Shown here: piece by piece, positions 33,010 through 41,453 of the stretch
How the letters are laid out: every line of letters begins with the position of its first letter
Numbering within the stretch: position 1 is the stretch's first letter
NCBI RefSeq assembly: GCF_026226615.1
Contig: NZ_JAJAPB010000009.1
Location: 37,286 to 101,285, forward strand
DNA: 64,000 bases
Direction of reading: 5' to 3'
DNA from: Geovibrio ferrireducens
GTDB taxonomy: Bacteria > Chrysiogenota > Deferribacteres > Deferribacterales > Geovibrionaceae
Made by a program: the position numbers and the translations under genes
Notes under the pieces: model-generated
The model's database searches: none
Seen by the model: only the letters and a program-made list of their open reading frames with translations
What the model was told of the DNA's origin: nothing

Positions 33010-33818
33010 TTTTTCACCTCCGGAAGATCACCCAGAATGTATCTCACAGCCAGATTAGCCTGAATATTCGCCGCAACAGCCACCCGCGGAGCCATAAGCC
33101 CCTGCCCCGGTTTCGCCTCGTTAACAAAATCGCCCACTATGGCCATTTTTCCGGCGAAGCGCACGCTTATGACGGAAGTGTCCGCATAGCCCGCCAGTCC
33201 GCTTGCGCCTATGATGAAGCTTTCACGGCATTTTGCTGCGCATTCGCGTATTATCATAGCCTTTGTTTCGGCTTTGTCTATTGCTTCTATGATCACATCA
33301 TAGCCGCTGAAAATTTCCGCCGTGTTTGCCTCAGTGAGGAAAACATCCTGATATGTGTAAGAAGCGTAAGGGTTTATGCGCTCCAGATTCGCTCTCAGGG
33401 CGTCTGTTTTCTTCATCCCTATCTGATCAACAAAGTACTGCTGACGGTTTATGTTGGACGGTTCCACCACATCATAATCCACAAGAAGCATATCACCTGC
33501 GCCCATTCTGGCAAGGCTTACGGCTATGTTTGAACCGAGGCCGCCGAGGCCCGCCACGGCTATTTTCGCCTTCTTCATCTTCTCATGGACTCCGGGGGTG
33601 TGGCGGGAGACAAGCAGGCTCTCCAGCTCATCCGCGGGTGGGATTTCGCCCTTTTTTATCAGCGATATTCTGTCGCCGTCATTAAGGGGCATATCCGCGC
33701 CGATCAGGTGTCCGTTGAGGATCACGACATCGGCATCGGCTTTGAAGAATGCCCTGACAGCGAAGGCGGAAACGCCCTTTTCAACTGTTCTTTCTTTTTC
33801 ATTTACATATATTTTCAT
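33006..33818 (-). CDS. thiF: ThiS adenylyltransferase ThiF with N-terminal ThiS-like domain
   Basis: 270 residues from the ATG at 33818, whose ATGA overlaps the comEC stop. Residues 1-60 form a ubiquitin-like domain (MKIYVNEKERTVEKG; VVILNGHLI; GDRISLIKKGEIP) lacking the C-terminal diglycine. Residues 80-270 are the E1-like ATPase: AVAGLGGLGSNIAVSLARMG, DYDVVEPSNINRQQYF, KTDALRANLERINP and EAIDKAETKAM. Zinc-binding cysteine pairs of E. coli ThiF are absent. Such fusions are known in anaerobes (ThiS-like ubiquitin family); the attached domain may mimic or regulate ThiS binding. Confidence 0.9.
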   Translation of the reverse strand: MKIYVNEKERTVEKGVSAFAVRAFFKADADVVILNGHLIGADMPLNDGDRISLIKKGEIPPADELESLLVSRHTPGVHEKMKKAKIAVAGLGGLGSNIAVSLARMGAGDMLLVDYDVVEPSNINRQQYFVDQIGMKKTDALRANLERINPYASYTYQDVFLTEANTAEIFSGYDVIIEAIDKAETKAMIIRECAAKCRESFIIGASGLAGYADTSVISVRFAGKMAIVGDFVNEAKPGQGLMAPRVAVAANIQANLAVRYILGDLPEVKK

Positions 33819-35524
33819 TCTTCCGTCCTTCCCTCCGGTCTGTAGTGCAGCGGTGCTGAATTGTACAATTCCACTATATTGTCCGCTTTCAGCCTGTTTT
33901 TGTAGAGGAAATAGGTTTTTTCGGTATTGATGTTTGATTTTGTTATGGTGTTCGATCTTGTCATATAAATCAAGGGTTTTAAACATTCCGGATTATTCAC
34001 GCATATTCCGGAAAAATCTCCCGAAGTTTCAGCACTTGTGAAAATAATGTTCTCGCTGTCATAGATTTCTATCTTTGCGTAGTCGAAATTTCTCACACCG
34101 AATTTTGCAGCAAAGGGGATGAATGAGTAAAGATAGTTTGAACGCATTCCGGAATAAAACGCCTCGATCCTGTCTCCTTCCTTGTAGATGAACGCCCTGT
34201 ACCTGCCCAGTTCGGGAAAGTGCAGCCCGTCCTCAGCCTTTGAGGGGATAAATACGGCGAGAAATACCGCAGCAGAGACCAGAACATACTTTGTGCGGGA
34301 AATGACCGCAAGAAAGAGCATGAGAAGTATGAAGATATGCAGGCTCATAGCTTTCAGCACGAAGAACACTCCTGTGAGTGAAGCCATCAGGTCTGATGCG
34401 TAAATGTTGAGCTTTTCCAGCATAACCAGAGGCTCAAGGGTGAGAGAGGGGAAAAGCATATACAAAAAGCCTGTGATAAGCTGGAGATACACCACTGGAA
34501 CCATTATGATCGTGCTGAAAATGCTGGCGGGGTTGAATGTGCCGAAAACATACATGGACAAAGGCATTGTGAAAGCTGTTGCCGCTATGCCCGCCTTTAT
34601 CGTTCCCTCAAACCAGCTTAAGCCCTTGAACCGCAGGGAGGTTATGCCGTACACCGCAGCAAATGACAAAAGAAACGAAATATTTCCCAGAAGCCCCGGA
34701 GCTATAAGCAAAAAAAAGCCCCAGAGAAACAGCAGGAGCTTGCGGAAGTCTGTCCGGCAGTCGAGAATCCACGCTGTCATGGCAGTTACGGCTGTGACTG
34801 CGGCGCGCATAACCGGAACCTTGAACCCGGCCAGAGGCACAAAAGCGGCAAGGGCGAAGCATGAGACGAACATGCGCAGCTTCAGGGGCAGGAAAAAGAG
34901 CAGTGTGAAGCAGATCAGTGTTATCACGCCCACATGTGTTCCCGATACCGCCAGAAGGTGGCTCAGCCCCGTGAGCAGATAGACATCCTGCACCCGCCCC
35001 TCAAGGTGAGACCTGTCACCCAGAAGAAGCGCCTGAATTATCCTCAGCCGTCCCGCGGATTCGGCGTACATCTTTTCCGAGAGCTCCTTCCTTTTTTCCA
35101 GTATGGCGGACACCAGCGGAAGCTCCGTGCGGAAATACACCTTTTCCAGCACCAGATACCCCGGAGCAAGCCGCCCCTCCCTGCCTCGGTAAGGCACTTT
35201 GGTATAGCTGCCTATTACCGCCTCCCCCGCCCGCAGGGCATATTCATTGTCCGCAAGCACCGTGCCTCTGGTGGTTTCGTATGTGGTGCGCTCCTTTCCG
35301 GGATCTTTCTCCGCCGTTACCAGCACAGTGAAATGTATGAAGAGCATCAGGGAAATTATAAGAAAACCTATTACCGCAAACATCCGCCGTGAAAGGAAAA
35401 CAGCGGTTACAAGGAGCGCCGCCGCAATCTGTGCGTAAAGATAACCTACTGTCAGCACAGCGGAAATAATAGAGACAAAAAAGAAGCCTTCAACCTTGTA
35501 CATGCGGATTTTATGTAGTAGCAT
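33815..35524 (-). CDS. comEC: ComEC/Rec2-family DNA uptake channel protein
   Basis: About 569 residues; start uncertain (ATG at 35524 chosen; TTG at 35560 or ATG at 35503 possible, none with a strong ribosome site). It contains an N-terminal membrane segment, the ComEC competence core with GLSHLLAVSGTHVGVI, and many transmembrane helices through about residue 430. It lacks the C-terminal metallo-beta-lactamase domain of the longest homologues. Predicted to form the inner-membrane channel for single-stranded DNA during transformation. Divergent from dnaE and coupled to thiF. Confidence 0.88.
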   Translation of the reverse strand: MLLHKIRMYKVEGFFFVSIISAVLTVGYLYAQIAAALLVTAVFLSRRMFAVIGFLIISLMLFIHFTVLVTAEKDPGKERTTYETTRGTVLADNEYALRAGEAVIGSYTKVPYRGREGRLAPGYLVLEKVYFRTELPLVSAILEKRKELSEKMYAESAGRLRIIQALLLGDRSHLEGRVQDVYLLTGLSHLLAVSGTHVGVITLICFTLLFFLPLKLRMFVSCFALAAFVPLAGFKVPVMRAAVTAVTAMTAWILDCRTDFRKLLLFLWGFFLLIAPGLLGNISFLLSFAAVYGITSLRFKGLSWFEGTIKAGIAATAFTMPLSMYVFGTFNPASIFSTIIMVPVVYLQLITGFLYMLFPSLTLEPLVMLEKLNIYASDLMASLTGVFFVLKAMSLHIFILLMLFLAVISRTKYVLVSAAVFLAVFIPSKAEDGLHFPELGRYRAFIYKEGDRIEAFYSGMRSNYLYSFIPFAAKFGVRNFDYAKIEIYDSENIIFTSAETSGDFSGICVNNPECLKPLIYMTRSNTITKSNINTEKTYFLYKNRLKADNIVELYNSAPLHYRPEGRTEE

Positions 35525-35595
35525 AGGATGATTATCACTGAATTTTGATCCGCAAAGCAAGCGGGTTTTTCAAACCACTAAGGCGGTATTACCAA

Positions 35596-38500
35596 ATGGC
35601 AAACGAATTTGTTCATCTCCATTTACATACACAGTATTCACTTCTGGACGGCGCGATCAAGGTCGCTGATCTCATGGAAAGGATAAAAGAACAGGGCAGT
35701 AAATCTGTCGCCGTAACGGATCACGGCACAATGTACGGCATCGTGGATTTCTACAAAAAGGCAAAGGCGGCCGAACTCAAGCCTGTTCTGGGGTGCGAGG
35801 TCTATGTTGCGCCGGATACGAGGTTCAACAAGAGCTACGAGAAGGGTGAGGACAAGAACCATCACTTCATCCTGCTGGCGAAAGACAACAAGGGGCTTGC
35901 CAACCTCCGTTTTCTCGCTTCCAGAGCCCAGCTTGAGGGTTTCCACTACAAACCGAGGATAGACAAGGAGCTTCTGGCGCAGTACTCAGAAGGGCTTATA
36001 GGCCTTTCAGCGTGCCTCGCCGGGGAGATACCCCGTGCCATAATGCGCAACGACCTGCCGCACGCTGTCCGCACCGCAGAAACCTACAGGGACATTCTGG
36101 GGAAGGAAAACTTCTTCCTTGAGATACAGGACAACGGCCTGCCGGAACAGGTGCAGGTCAACAGGCAGCTTATGAAAATGTCCAAGGACATGGGCATACC
36201 CCTTGTTGCAACCAATGACTGCCACTATCTGGACAAGGGCGATCACCTCTCCCATGAGGTGCTTATGTGCATACAGACCCAGTCTCTCCTCAGCTCTCCC
36301 AACAGGATGGAGATCCACACAGACCAGCTCTGGGTGAAATCCCCGGAGGAGATGTGGGCTTCGTTCAGGGATGTGCCGGAGGCGCTGACCAACACTGTGG
36401 AAATAGCCGGGAGATGCGAAAGCTCCATTGAGTTCGGCAATCTCCACCTGCCGGAGTATGATGTGCCGGAGGGCTACAGCATCGACTCATACCTTGAGCA
36501 CCTTTCGAGGGAAGGACTCAGGCGTAAGCTTGCCCATGTGCCGGAGGAACTTCACAGGGAATATTACGACAGGCTGGTTATGGAGCTCAAGGTCATAGTT
36601 ATGAAAGGCTTTGCGGGCTATTTCCTCATAGTGTGGGACTTCATAAACTATGCCCACACTCAGAAGATACCCGTCGGCCCCGGAAGGGGGTCAGGTGCTG
36701 GCTCTCTCGTGGCTTACTCCCTCGGCATAACGGATATAGACCCGATCCGCTTCAACCTGCTGTTTGAGCGTTTCCTCAACCCGGAAAGGGAGTCCATGCC
36801 CGACTTCGATATAGACTTCTGCGTAAACGGACGTGAAGAGGTGATCAGATATGTCCGCCGCAAATACGGGGATGACAGGGTGGCGCAGATTATCACCTTC
36901 GGCCAGCTTCTAGGCAGGGGCTCTGTGCGTGATGTGGGGAGGGTGCTGGAGGTTCCGCTTAAGGATGTGGACAAGCTCGCCAAAACCATACCCGAATCAC
37001 CGGGGATGACGATAAACAAGGCACTTAAGGCTGACAGCGATCTGGAATCCGCCTTTGCGGAGATAGAGAAAGGGACAGATATACTCAGACACGCCCGCAA
37101 GCTGGAAGGGCTCCTGCGGAACGCAGGGATGCACGCAGCGGGAATAGTCATCGGCGATAAGCCGCTGGACGTTTATGTTCCCCTCTGCAAGGGGCAGAAT
37201 GACGAGGTTGTGACCCAGTTTGAGAAGGACACGCTGGAGGAGGTCGGTCTTGTTAAGTTCGACTTCCTCGGCCTCAAAAACCTTACGATCATAGACAGCG
37301 CAGTGAAGAACATAAAAGCCGTTCACGGCATAGAAATAGACATGCAGAAGCTTGATCTCGGCGATCAGAAGACCTATGACATGCTTTCGGCGGGGGACAC
37401 CACTGGCGTTTTCCAGCTTGAAAGCGAGGGGATGAAAAACCTTCTGAAAAAGCTCCGCCCCGAATGCATAGAGGACGTTATAGCCCTGGTTGCCCTTTAC
37501 CGTCCGGGCCCCATAGGCAGCGGCATGCTTGACTCATTCGTGAAAAGAAAGCACGGGGAGGAGGTCATCGACTATCCTCTGGAAGAGCTTGTGCCTATAC
37601 TGAAAGAGACTTACGGCATTATCGTCTATCAGGAACAGGTAATGCAGATTGCTCAGGTCGTGGGCGGATACTCCCTCGGCAATGCGGATATTCTCCGCCG
37701 GGCAATGGGCAAGAAAAAGGCCTCGCTGATGGAGGAGCACAAGAACATTTTTATCAACGGCGATGAGAAAATGGGCGTGGAGGGCGCAATTAAGCGCGGC
37801 TTCACAAAAGAAAAAGCCGAAGAGCTCTTCAACCTCATGGAAAAATTCGCCGACTACGGTTTCAACAAAAGCCACTCAGCGGCTTATGCCATTGTCGCCT
37901 ACCAGACGGCATGGCTCAAGGCCAATTACTCGGTGGAATATATGGCTGCTCTCCTCTCCTGCGAGCTTGATAAGGGGGAGAAGGTTGTCGCCTTCAAGGA
38001 AGAGACGGAGAAGATGGGAATCCTAGTCCTTCCGCCGGACATAAACGAGAGCGAGAAGGATTTCAGCATAAAGAGCGGCAACATCCGCTTCGGCATGGGA
38101 GCCATAAAAAACGTTGGTTTCAGCGCCATAGACTCCATAGTCCAGCAAAGGGCAGAAAGACCCTATACATCGATTTACGACCTCTGCGAGAGGATTGACC
38201 TTCGCCTTGCCAACAAAAAGGTTCTGGAATCACTGATAAAAGCCGGCGCGCTGGACAGCTTCGGCAAAAACCGCAGACAGCATCTTCAGGTTCTGGAGAT
38301 GGCTCTGGAACAGGGGCAGCGCAAGCAGAAAATGAAGGAGCAGGGGATAATGTCCATAGAGGATTTCCTCAGCGGCGGGGATGATGACGAGGACGGAGGG
38401 AATGACGAGTTTTACCCTGTCTGCGAAGAGATGCCTGAGAACGAGCTTCTTGTTTTCGAGAAGGAGGTTCTGGGCTTTTATGTGACCAACCACCCCCTTG

Positions 38501-39153
38501 CCCGCTACAGCTCCGTTCTGGATACATTTACCACTTCGTCTAAGGATCTTGCTGAGAAGGATGACGACACCTTCGCAATCGCAGGCGGCATGGTGAAGGC
38601 GGTGAAGCATCACATCACCAAAACCAAGCAGGAAAAAATGGCCTTCATAACCCTTGAGGATATGGAAGGTGAGGTGGACGTGCTTGTTTTTCCCAAGATG
38701 TATCAGGAGAATGTCCGTTATCTGGAAGAGGACAAAATAATTGTGATAAAGGGCAGGGTGAGCAAAAAGGACGACCGTGTGAGCTTTAAGGCGGAGGAGA
38801 TTTTCGATGCTGACGAAACGGTGGAAAAGCTCACAGAAACTGTTGTGATTAAACTGAATGCAGTGGCGTTTTCAGATGAAAGGATGAATAAACTCAGGCA
38901 GCTTCTTGCTAACCATCAGGGGGAGGCAGCCGTTATGTTTGAGGTGGAAATGCCCTCGAAATTTGTGGTGAAGATGAGTGTGGGTGCGGATTTTAAGGTG
39001 AAGCCCAGCTTCGGGCTTTTTAAAGAGATAGAGGATATTTTCGGCGAGAAGCGCTTTGACGTTAAGGTCAAATCCGAAGAACTGCAGGATAACGGAAACG
39101 GCCGCAGCAACGGCTGGCGCAGGAAGCAGTACAGCGGCGGGGGTGCGGCATGA
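35596..39153 (+). CDS. dnaE: DNA polymerase III alpha subunit
   Basis: 1185 residues from an ATG preceded by AAGGCGG. The PHP domain is at the N-terminus (HLHLHTQYSLLDGA; VTDHGTMYG). The catalytic palm has PGRGSGAGSLVAY and PDFDIDFCVNGREEV, with the third aspartate in the VGLVKFDFLGLKN segment. Thumb and fingers follow (ALYRPGPI; YQEQVMQIAQ; KSHSAAYA), then helix-hairpin-helix and OB-fold regions (GGMVKAVKHHITK; ITLEDMEGEVDVLVFP). A low-complexity tail (NGNGRSNGWRRK) ends it. The replicative polymerase; its stop overlaps thiD. Confidence 0.98.
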   Translation: MANEFVHLHLHTQYSLLDGAIKVADLMERIKEQGSKSVAVTDHGTMYGIVDFYKKAKAAELKPVLGCEVYVAPDTRFNKSYEKGEDKNHHFILLAKDNKGLANLRFLASRAQLEGFHYKPRIDKELLAQYSEGLIGLSACLAGEIPRAIMRNDLPHAVRTAETYRDILGKENFFLEIQDNGLPEQVQVNRQLMKMSKDMGIPLVATNDCHYLDKGDHLSHEVLMCIQTQSLLSSPNRMEIHTDQLWVKSPEEMWASFRDVPEALTNTVEIAGRCESSIEFGNLHLPEYDVPEGYSIDSYLEHLSREGLRRKLAHVPEELHREYYDRLVMELKVIVMKGFAGYFLIVWDFINYAHTQKIPVGPGRGSGAGSLVAYSLGITDIDPIRFNLLFERFLNPERESMPDFDIDFCVNGREEVIRYVRRKYGDDRVAQIITFGQLLGRGSVRDVGRVLEVPLKDVDKLAKTIPESPGMTINKALKADSDLESAFAEIEKGTDILRHARKLEGLLRNAGMHAAGIVIGDKPLDVYVPLCKGQNDEVVTQFEKDTLEEVGLVKFDFLGLKNLTIIDSAVKNIKAVHGIEIDMQKLDLGDQKTYDMLSAGDTTGVFQLESEGMKNLLKKLRPECIEDVIALVALYRPGPIGSGMLDSFVKRKHGEEVIDYPLEELVPILKETYGIIVYQEQVMQIAQVVGGYSLGNADILRRAMGKKKASLMEEHKNIFINGDEKMGVEGAIKRGFTKEKAEELFNLMEKFADYGFNKSHSAAYAIVAYQTAWLKANYSVEYMAALLSCELDKGEKVVAFKEETEKMGILVLPPDINESEKDFSIKSGNIRFGMGAIKNVGFSAIDSIVQQRAERPYTSIYDLCERIDLRLANKKVLESLIKAGALDSFGKNRRQHLQVLEMALEQGQRKQKMKEQGIMSIEDFLSGGDDDEDGGNDEFYPVCEEMPENELLVFEKEVLGFYVTNHPLARYSSVLDTFTTSSKDLAEKDDDTFAIAGGMVKAVKHHITKTKQEKMAFITLEDMEGEVDVLVFPKMYQENVRYLEEDKIIVIKGRVSKKDDRVSFKAEEIFDADETVEKLTETVVIKLNAVAFSDERMNKLRQLLANHQGEAAVMFEVEMPSKFVVKMSVGADFKVKPSFGLFKEIEDIFGEKRFDVKVKSEELQDNGNGRSNGWRRKQYSGGGAA

Positions 39154-39923
39154 AAAAGGCACTCACCATAGCAGGGAGCGATTCAGGCGGCGGCGCAGGC
39201 ATTCAGGCGGATATTAAGTCGTTCAGTGCAAACGGTGTTTTCGGCATGAGCGTAATCACCGCCATCACTGCGCAGAACACTCTGGGCGTTACGGATGTAT
39301 TTGATCTTCCCTTAAGCATAATAAATTCCCAGATAGATGCGATTTTTGCCGATATGGGCGCAGACGCTGTGAAAACAGGTATGCTCTCCTCCCCTGAAAT
39401 TGTTGTCACTGTTGCTGATGCCATGAAGAAATACGGTGTGCGGAAGCTTGTGGTTGACCCGGTTATGGTAGCCAAAGGGGGCAGCCCCCTGCTCAGGGCG
39501 GAAGCCGTTGATACAGTGAAGAAGCATCTTATCCCGCTGGCGCTTGTTATCACGCCGAATATTCCGGAGGCTGAGGTTCTTCTGGGGCGCAGCATAGATG
39601 ATTTTGAGGAGGCGGCAAAGGAACTGCGGGCACTCGGCTGCGCAAATGTTATCCTCAAGGGCGGGCACGGCACAGGGGAACAGAGCAGGGATCTTCTGTA
39701 TGACGGAAATGAGTTTATATGGCTGGATGCGCCGAGGGTTGTAACACGCAACACCCACGGAACAGGATGCACGTTTGCCTCAGCAGTGGCGGCATGGCTT
39801 GCGAAGGATTATGACATAACAGAGGCGGCCTTCGAGGCTAAGCGGTATATCACCGAGGCGATACGCCATGCGGATTCAATGAATATCGGCAGAGGCCACG
39901 GGCCGGTGAATCACTTCTACTAA
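39150..39923 (+). CDS. thiD: Hydroxymethylpyrimidine/phosphomethylpyrimidine kinase ThiD
   Basis: 257 residues of the ribokinase fold: AGSDSGGGAGIQADIKSF at the start, TAQNTLGV, MLSSPEIV, VVDPVMVAKGGSPLL, TPNIPEAEVLLG, ILKGGHG and the anion hole NTHGTGCTFASAVAAWLA. It phosphorylates the pyrimidine half of thiamine twice. Its ATG overlaps the dnaE TGA by four bases, an unusual but clear coupling of a vitamin gene to the replicative polymerase gene. Confidence 0.96.
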   Translation: MKKALTIAGSDSGGGAGIQADIKSFSANGVFGMSVITAITAQNTLGVTDVFDLPLSIINSQIDAIFADMGADAVKTGMLSSPEIVVTVADAMKKYGVRKLVVDPVMVAKGGSPLLRAEAVDTVKKHLIPLALVITPNIPEAEVLLGRSIDDFEEAAKELRALGCANVILKGGHGTGEQSRDLLYDGNEFIWLDAPRVVTRNTHGTGCTFASAVAAWLAKDYDITEAAFEAKRYITEAIRHADSMNIGRGHGPVNHFY

Positions 39924-39925
39924 TA

Positions 39926-40243
39926 ACATCAATCCGCACGTCCTGTCGGTTTGATGTACACGCTCGCGGCGGGATGAATGCGGCTTCGCTTCGCACGGCG
40001 CAGTGTCTTTTCTTAATAATTCAAAATTTACCATCCATGGAAATTTTGAATACACGCTCGCGGCGGGATAAACCCGCCTTCGCTTCGCACGGCGCAGTTC
40101 CTTCCATGGAACTGTCTGAGACTGCCGCGTCGCATCCGCTCCTCGCAGTGACGCAGAATGCTGTCATTGCGAACCCTGCAAGGGTGAAGCAATCTCTCAT
40201 TTAATAACATCAATCCGTACGTCCTGTCGGTTTGATGTACACG
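39926..40243. repeat. Cluster of modular palindromic repeats (three units)
   Basis: Unit A (39926-39957) is a hairpin ACATCAA/TTGATGT followed by the linker ACACGCTCGCGG. Unit B has hairpins TTCAAAATTT/AAATTTTGAA (40020-40050), GGCGGG/CCCGCC (40062-40078) and CAGTTCC/GGAACTG (40095-40114), with linkers TACACGCTCGC and TTCGCTTCGCACGGCG. This is the same order as at 12054-12148. Unit C (40204-40243) repeats unit A with one base change. The 342-bp gap between thiD and the next gene is filled almost entirely by these repeats and the element at 40162. Confidence 0.8.
40162..40196 (+). repeat. Dispersed TGTCATTGCGA...GAAGCAATC palindromic repeat
   Basis: The element starts TGTCATTGCGAACCCT and ends AGGGTGAAGCAATCTC. 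ATTGC pairs with GCAAT and ACCCT with AGGGT around a 3-base loop. Elements of this form (CATTGCGA...GAAGCAATC) are widespread intergenic repeats in diverse bacterial genomes. Preceding CTCGCAGTGACGCAGAATGC looks like a degenerate partner arm. Confidence 0.7.
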
Positions 40244-40265
40244 TCCGTGCCGCAATGAATGGGGC

Positions 40266-40403
40266 TTATTTTTCCTTATCTGCCTCAACAGCGTCGATAC
40301 GTTTGTTAAGGTCGCTTATTTTAGTGCCGAGGCTGAGCATGTAGCCGCCGAGAAGCACCCATATGATAGAATAAGCTCCGACTATATACCAGAAATCCTG
40401 CAT
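40266..40403 (-). CDS. CcmD-like small membrane protein (45 residues)
   Basis: An ATG at 40403, six bases after AAGGAG, opens a 45-residue frame starting MQDFWYIVGAYSIIWVLLGG, one transmembrane helix. A short charged helix follows (ISDLNKRIDAVEADKEK). Length, topology and the Y..IW..L pattern match CcmD-type peptides, which tether haem-export components (CcmABC) in cytochrome c maturation system I. No ccm gene is seen in the window, so the assignment rests on sequence pattern only. It lies 32 bases downstream of def on the same strand. Confidence 0.7.
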   Translation of the reverse strand: MQDFWYIVGAYSIIWVLLGGYMLSLGTKISDLNKRIDAVEADKEK

Positions 40404-40435
40404 AGATAACTCCTTTATATCTTTTATATTCTTAA

Positions 40436-40963
40436 TCAGCCTCTTCCTGCGACATAGTCGCCTGTGCTGATGCGTTTGCGTATGCGTTTTTTAACAGTCT
40501 CCCTTTTGCTCATGGAAAGCCTGTCTATGAAGAGAACACCGTTGAGGTGGTCTATTTCGTGCTGGAGAGCTCTGGCGAGGAAACCTTCGGCCTCAACCAC
40601 AGCTTCCGTGCCGTCCTCTTTAATATACCTGACTACGGCTCTGGACGGTCTGGCGACCACTTCATATTCGCCGGGGACGCTGAGGCATCCCTCTTCATTG
40701 ACATCCGGCTCACCGGAAAGTTCCAGAATCTCAGGGTTGATGATTTTCATAAGCGAGTCAGGGTTCTCACCTGCGCTTATATCAATCACTATCACACGTT
40801 TGTTGACACCGACCTGCGGCGCGGCGAGACCTACGCCTTTTGCGCTCCGCATTGTGTCCACCATATCGGAGAGCAGTTTCCTCACCGAATCATCAACGGC
40901 AGCCACAGGTTCGTTCTTCTTTCTCAATACTTCATCGGGAAAGGTTTTTATATCAAGAATCAC
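40436..40963 (-). CDS. def: Peptide deformylase
   Basis: 175 residues with all three metallo-hydrolase motifs: GVGLAAPQVG, EEGCLSVPG (metal cysteine) and ALQHEIDHLNG (two metal histidines and catalytic glutamate). It removes the formyl group from nascent proteins. It starts with the standard MILDIKTFPDEVLRKK. The gene order obg, DUF721, def on one strand suggests a translation and growth-control cluster. Confidence 0.97.
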   Translation of the reverse strand: MILDIKTFPDEVLRKKNEPVAAVDDSVRKLLSDMVDTMRSAKGVGLAAPQVGVNKRVIVIDISAGENPDSLMKIINPEILELSGEPDVNEEGCLSVPGEYEVVARPSRAVVRYIKEDGTEAVVEAEGFLARALQHEIDHLNGVLFIDRLSMSKRETVKKRIRKRISTGDYVAGRG

Positions 40964-41012
40964 TTCATCAGCTCCTTAGTAACGGATAAAATAATAGATT
41001 TACTCCGAATTT

Positions 41013-41453
41013 TCAACGCCCTATGAAATCATCGTATGAATATTTTCCGAAATAGGCTCTCATGGCCTTTTCAGCGCTTTCACGGAGGCGCTCCTCTTTT
41101 ATGACGGAGCACATATTCTTTACTGTTCTTTCCTCTTTGTCTGTGAGCATACGGGGCGAAAAAACAGGTTTCTGCTTCCTTTTCGGCGCCTGCCTGAAAA
41201 CAAAACGGACATCATCTACATTCAGACCCTTCTCCGCGAGGTTTTCCAGTATATCATCCTTCATGTGCGAAAGCTCACTGAGCCACATATTGTCGCTCAC
41301 TCCCACAATGAGGCATGCACCGTCAATCTTCACGGGCATAGCGATAGCCGCCACCGTGTCACCCACGGCGTGATGCCATGTTTTCGCAAGGGAGGAATGT
41401 TCCCTCGCCTCGCCGGCAAGTTTACTCTCCAGCAGCTCCGAGATCTTCTTCAT
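41013..41453 (-). CDS. DUF721/DciA-like protein
   Basis: 146 residues. The N-terminal domain has the DUF721 pattern LAKTWHHAVGDTVAAIAMPVKIDGACLIVGVSDNMWLSELSHMKDDILENL. DUF721 includes DciA, which operates the replicative helicase in bacteria lacking DnaC or DnaI. The C-terminal part is basic (RQAPKRKQKPVF) with a helical end. The start lies inside the end of obg (32-base overlap in another frame). Family membership is good; a helicase-loading role is inference. Confidence 0.85.
   Translation of the reverse strand: MKKISELLESKLAGEAREHSSLAKTWHHAVGDTVAAIAMPVKIDGACLIVGVSDNMWLSELSHMKDDILENLAEKGLNVDDVRFVFRQAPKRKQKPVFSPRMLTDKEERTVKNMCSVIKEERLRESAEKAMRAYFGKYSYDDFIGR

Noticed and set aside
39924..40265. 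CRISPR array
   Set aside because: The repeats are palindromic modules of unequal type and spacing with no regular spacers, and no cas gene is present in the window.
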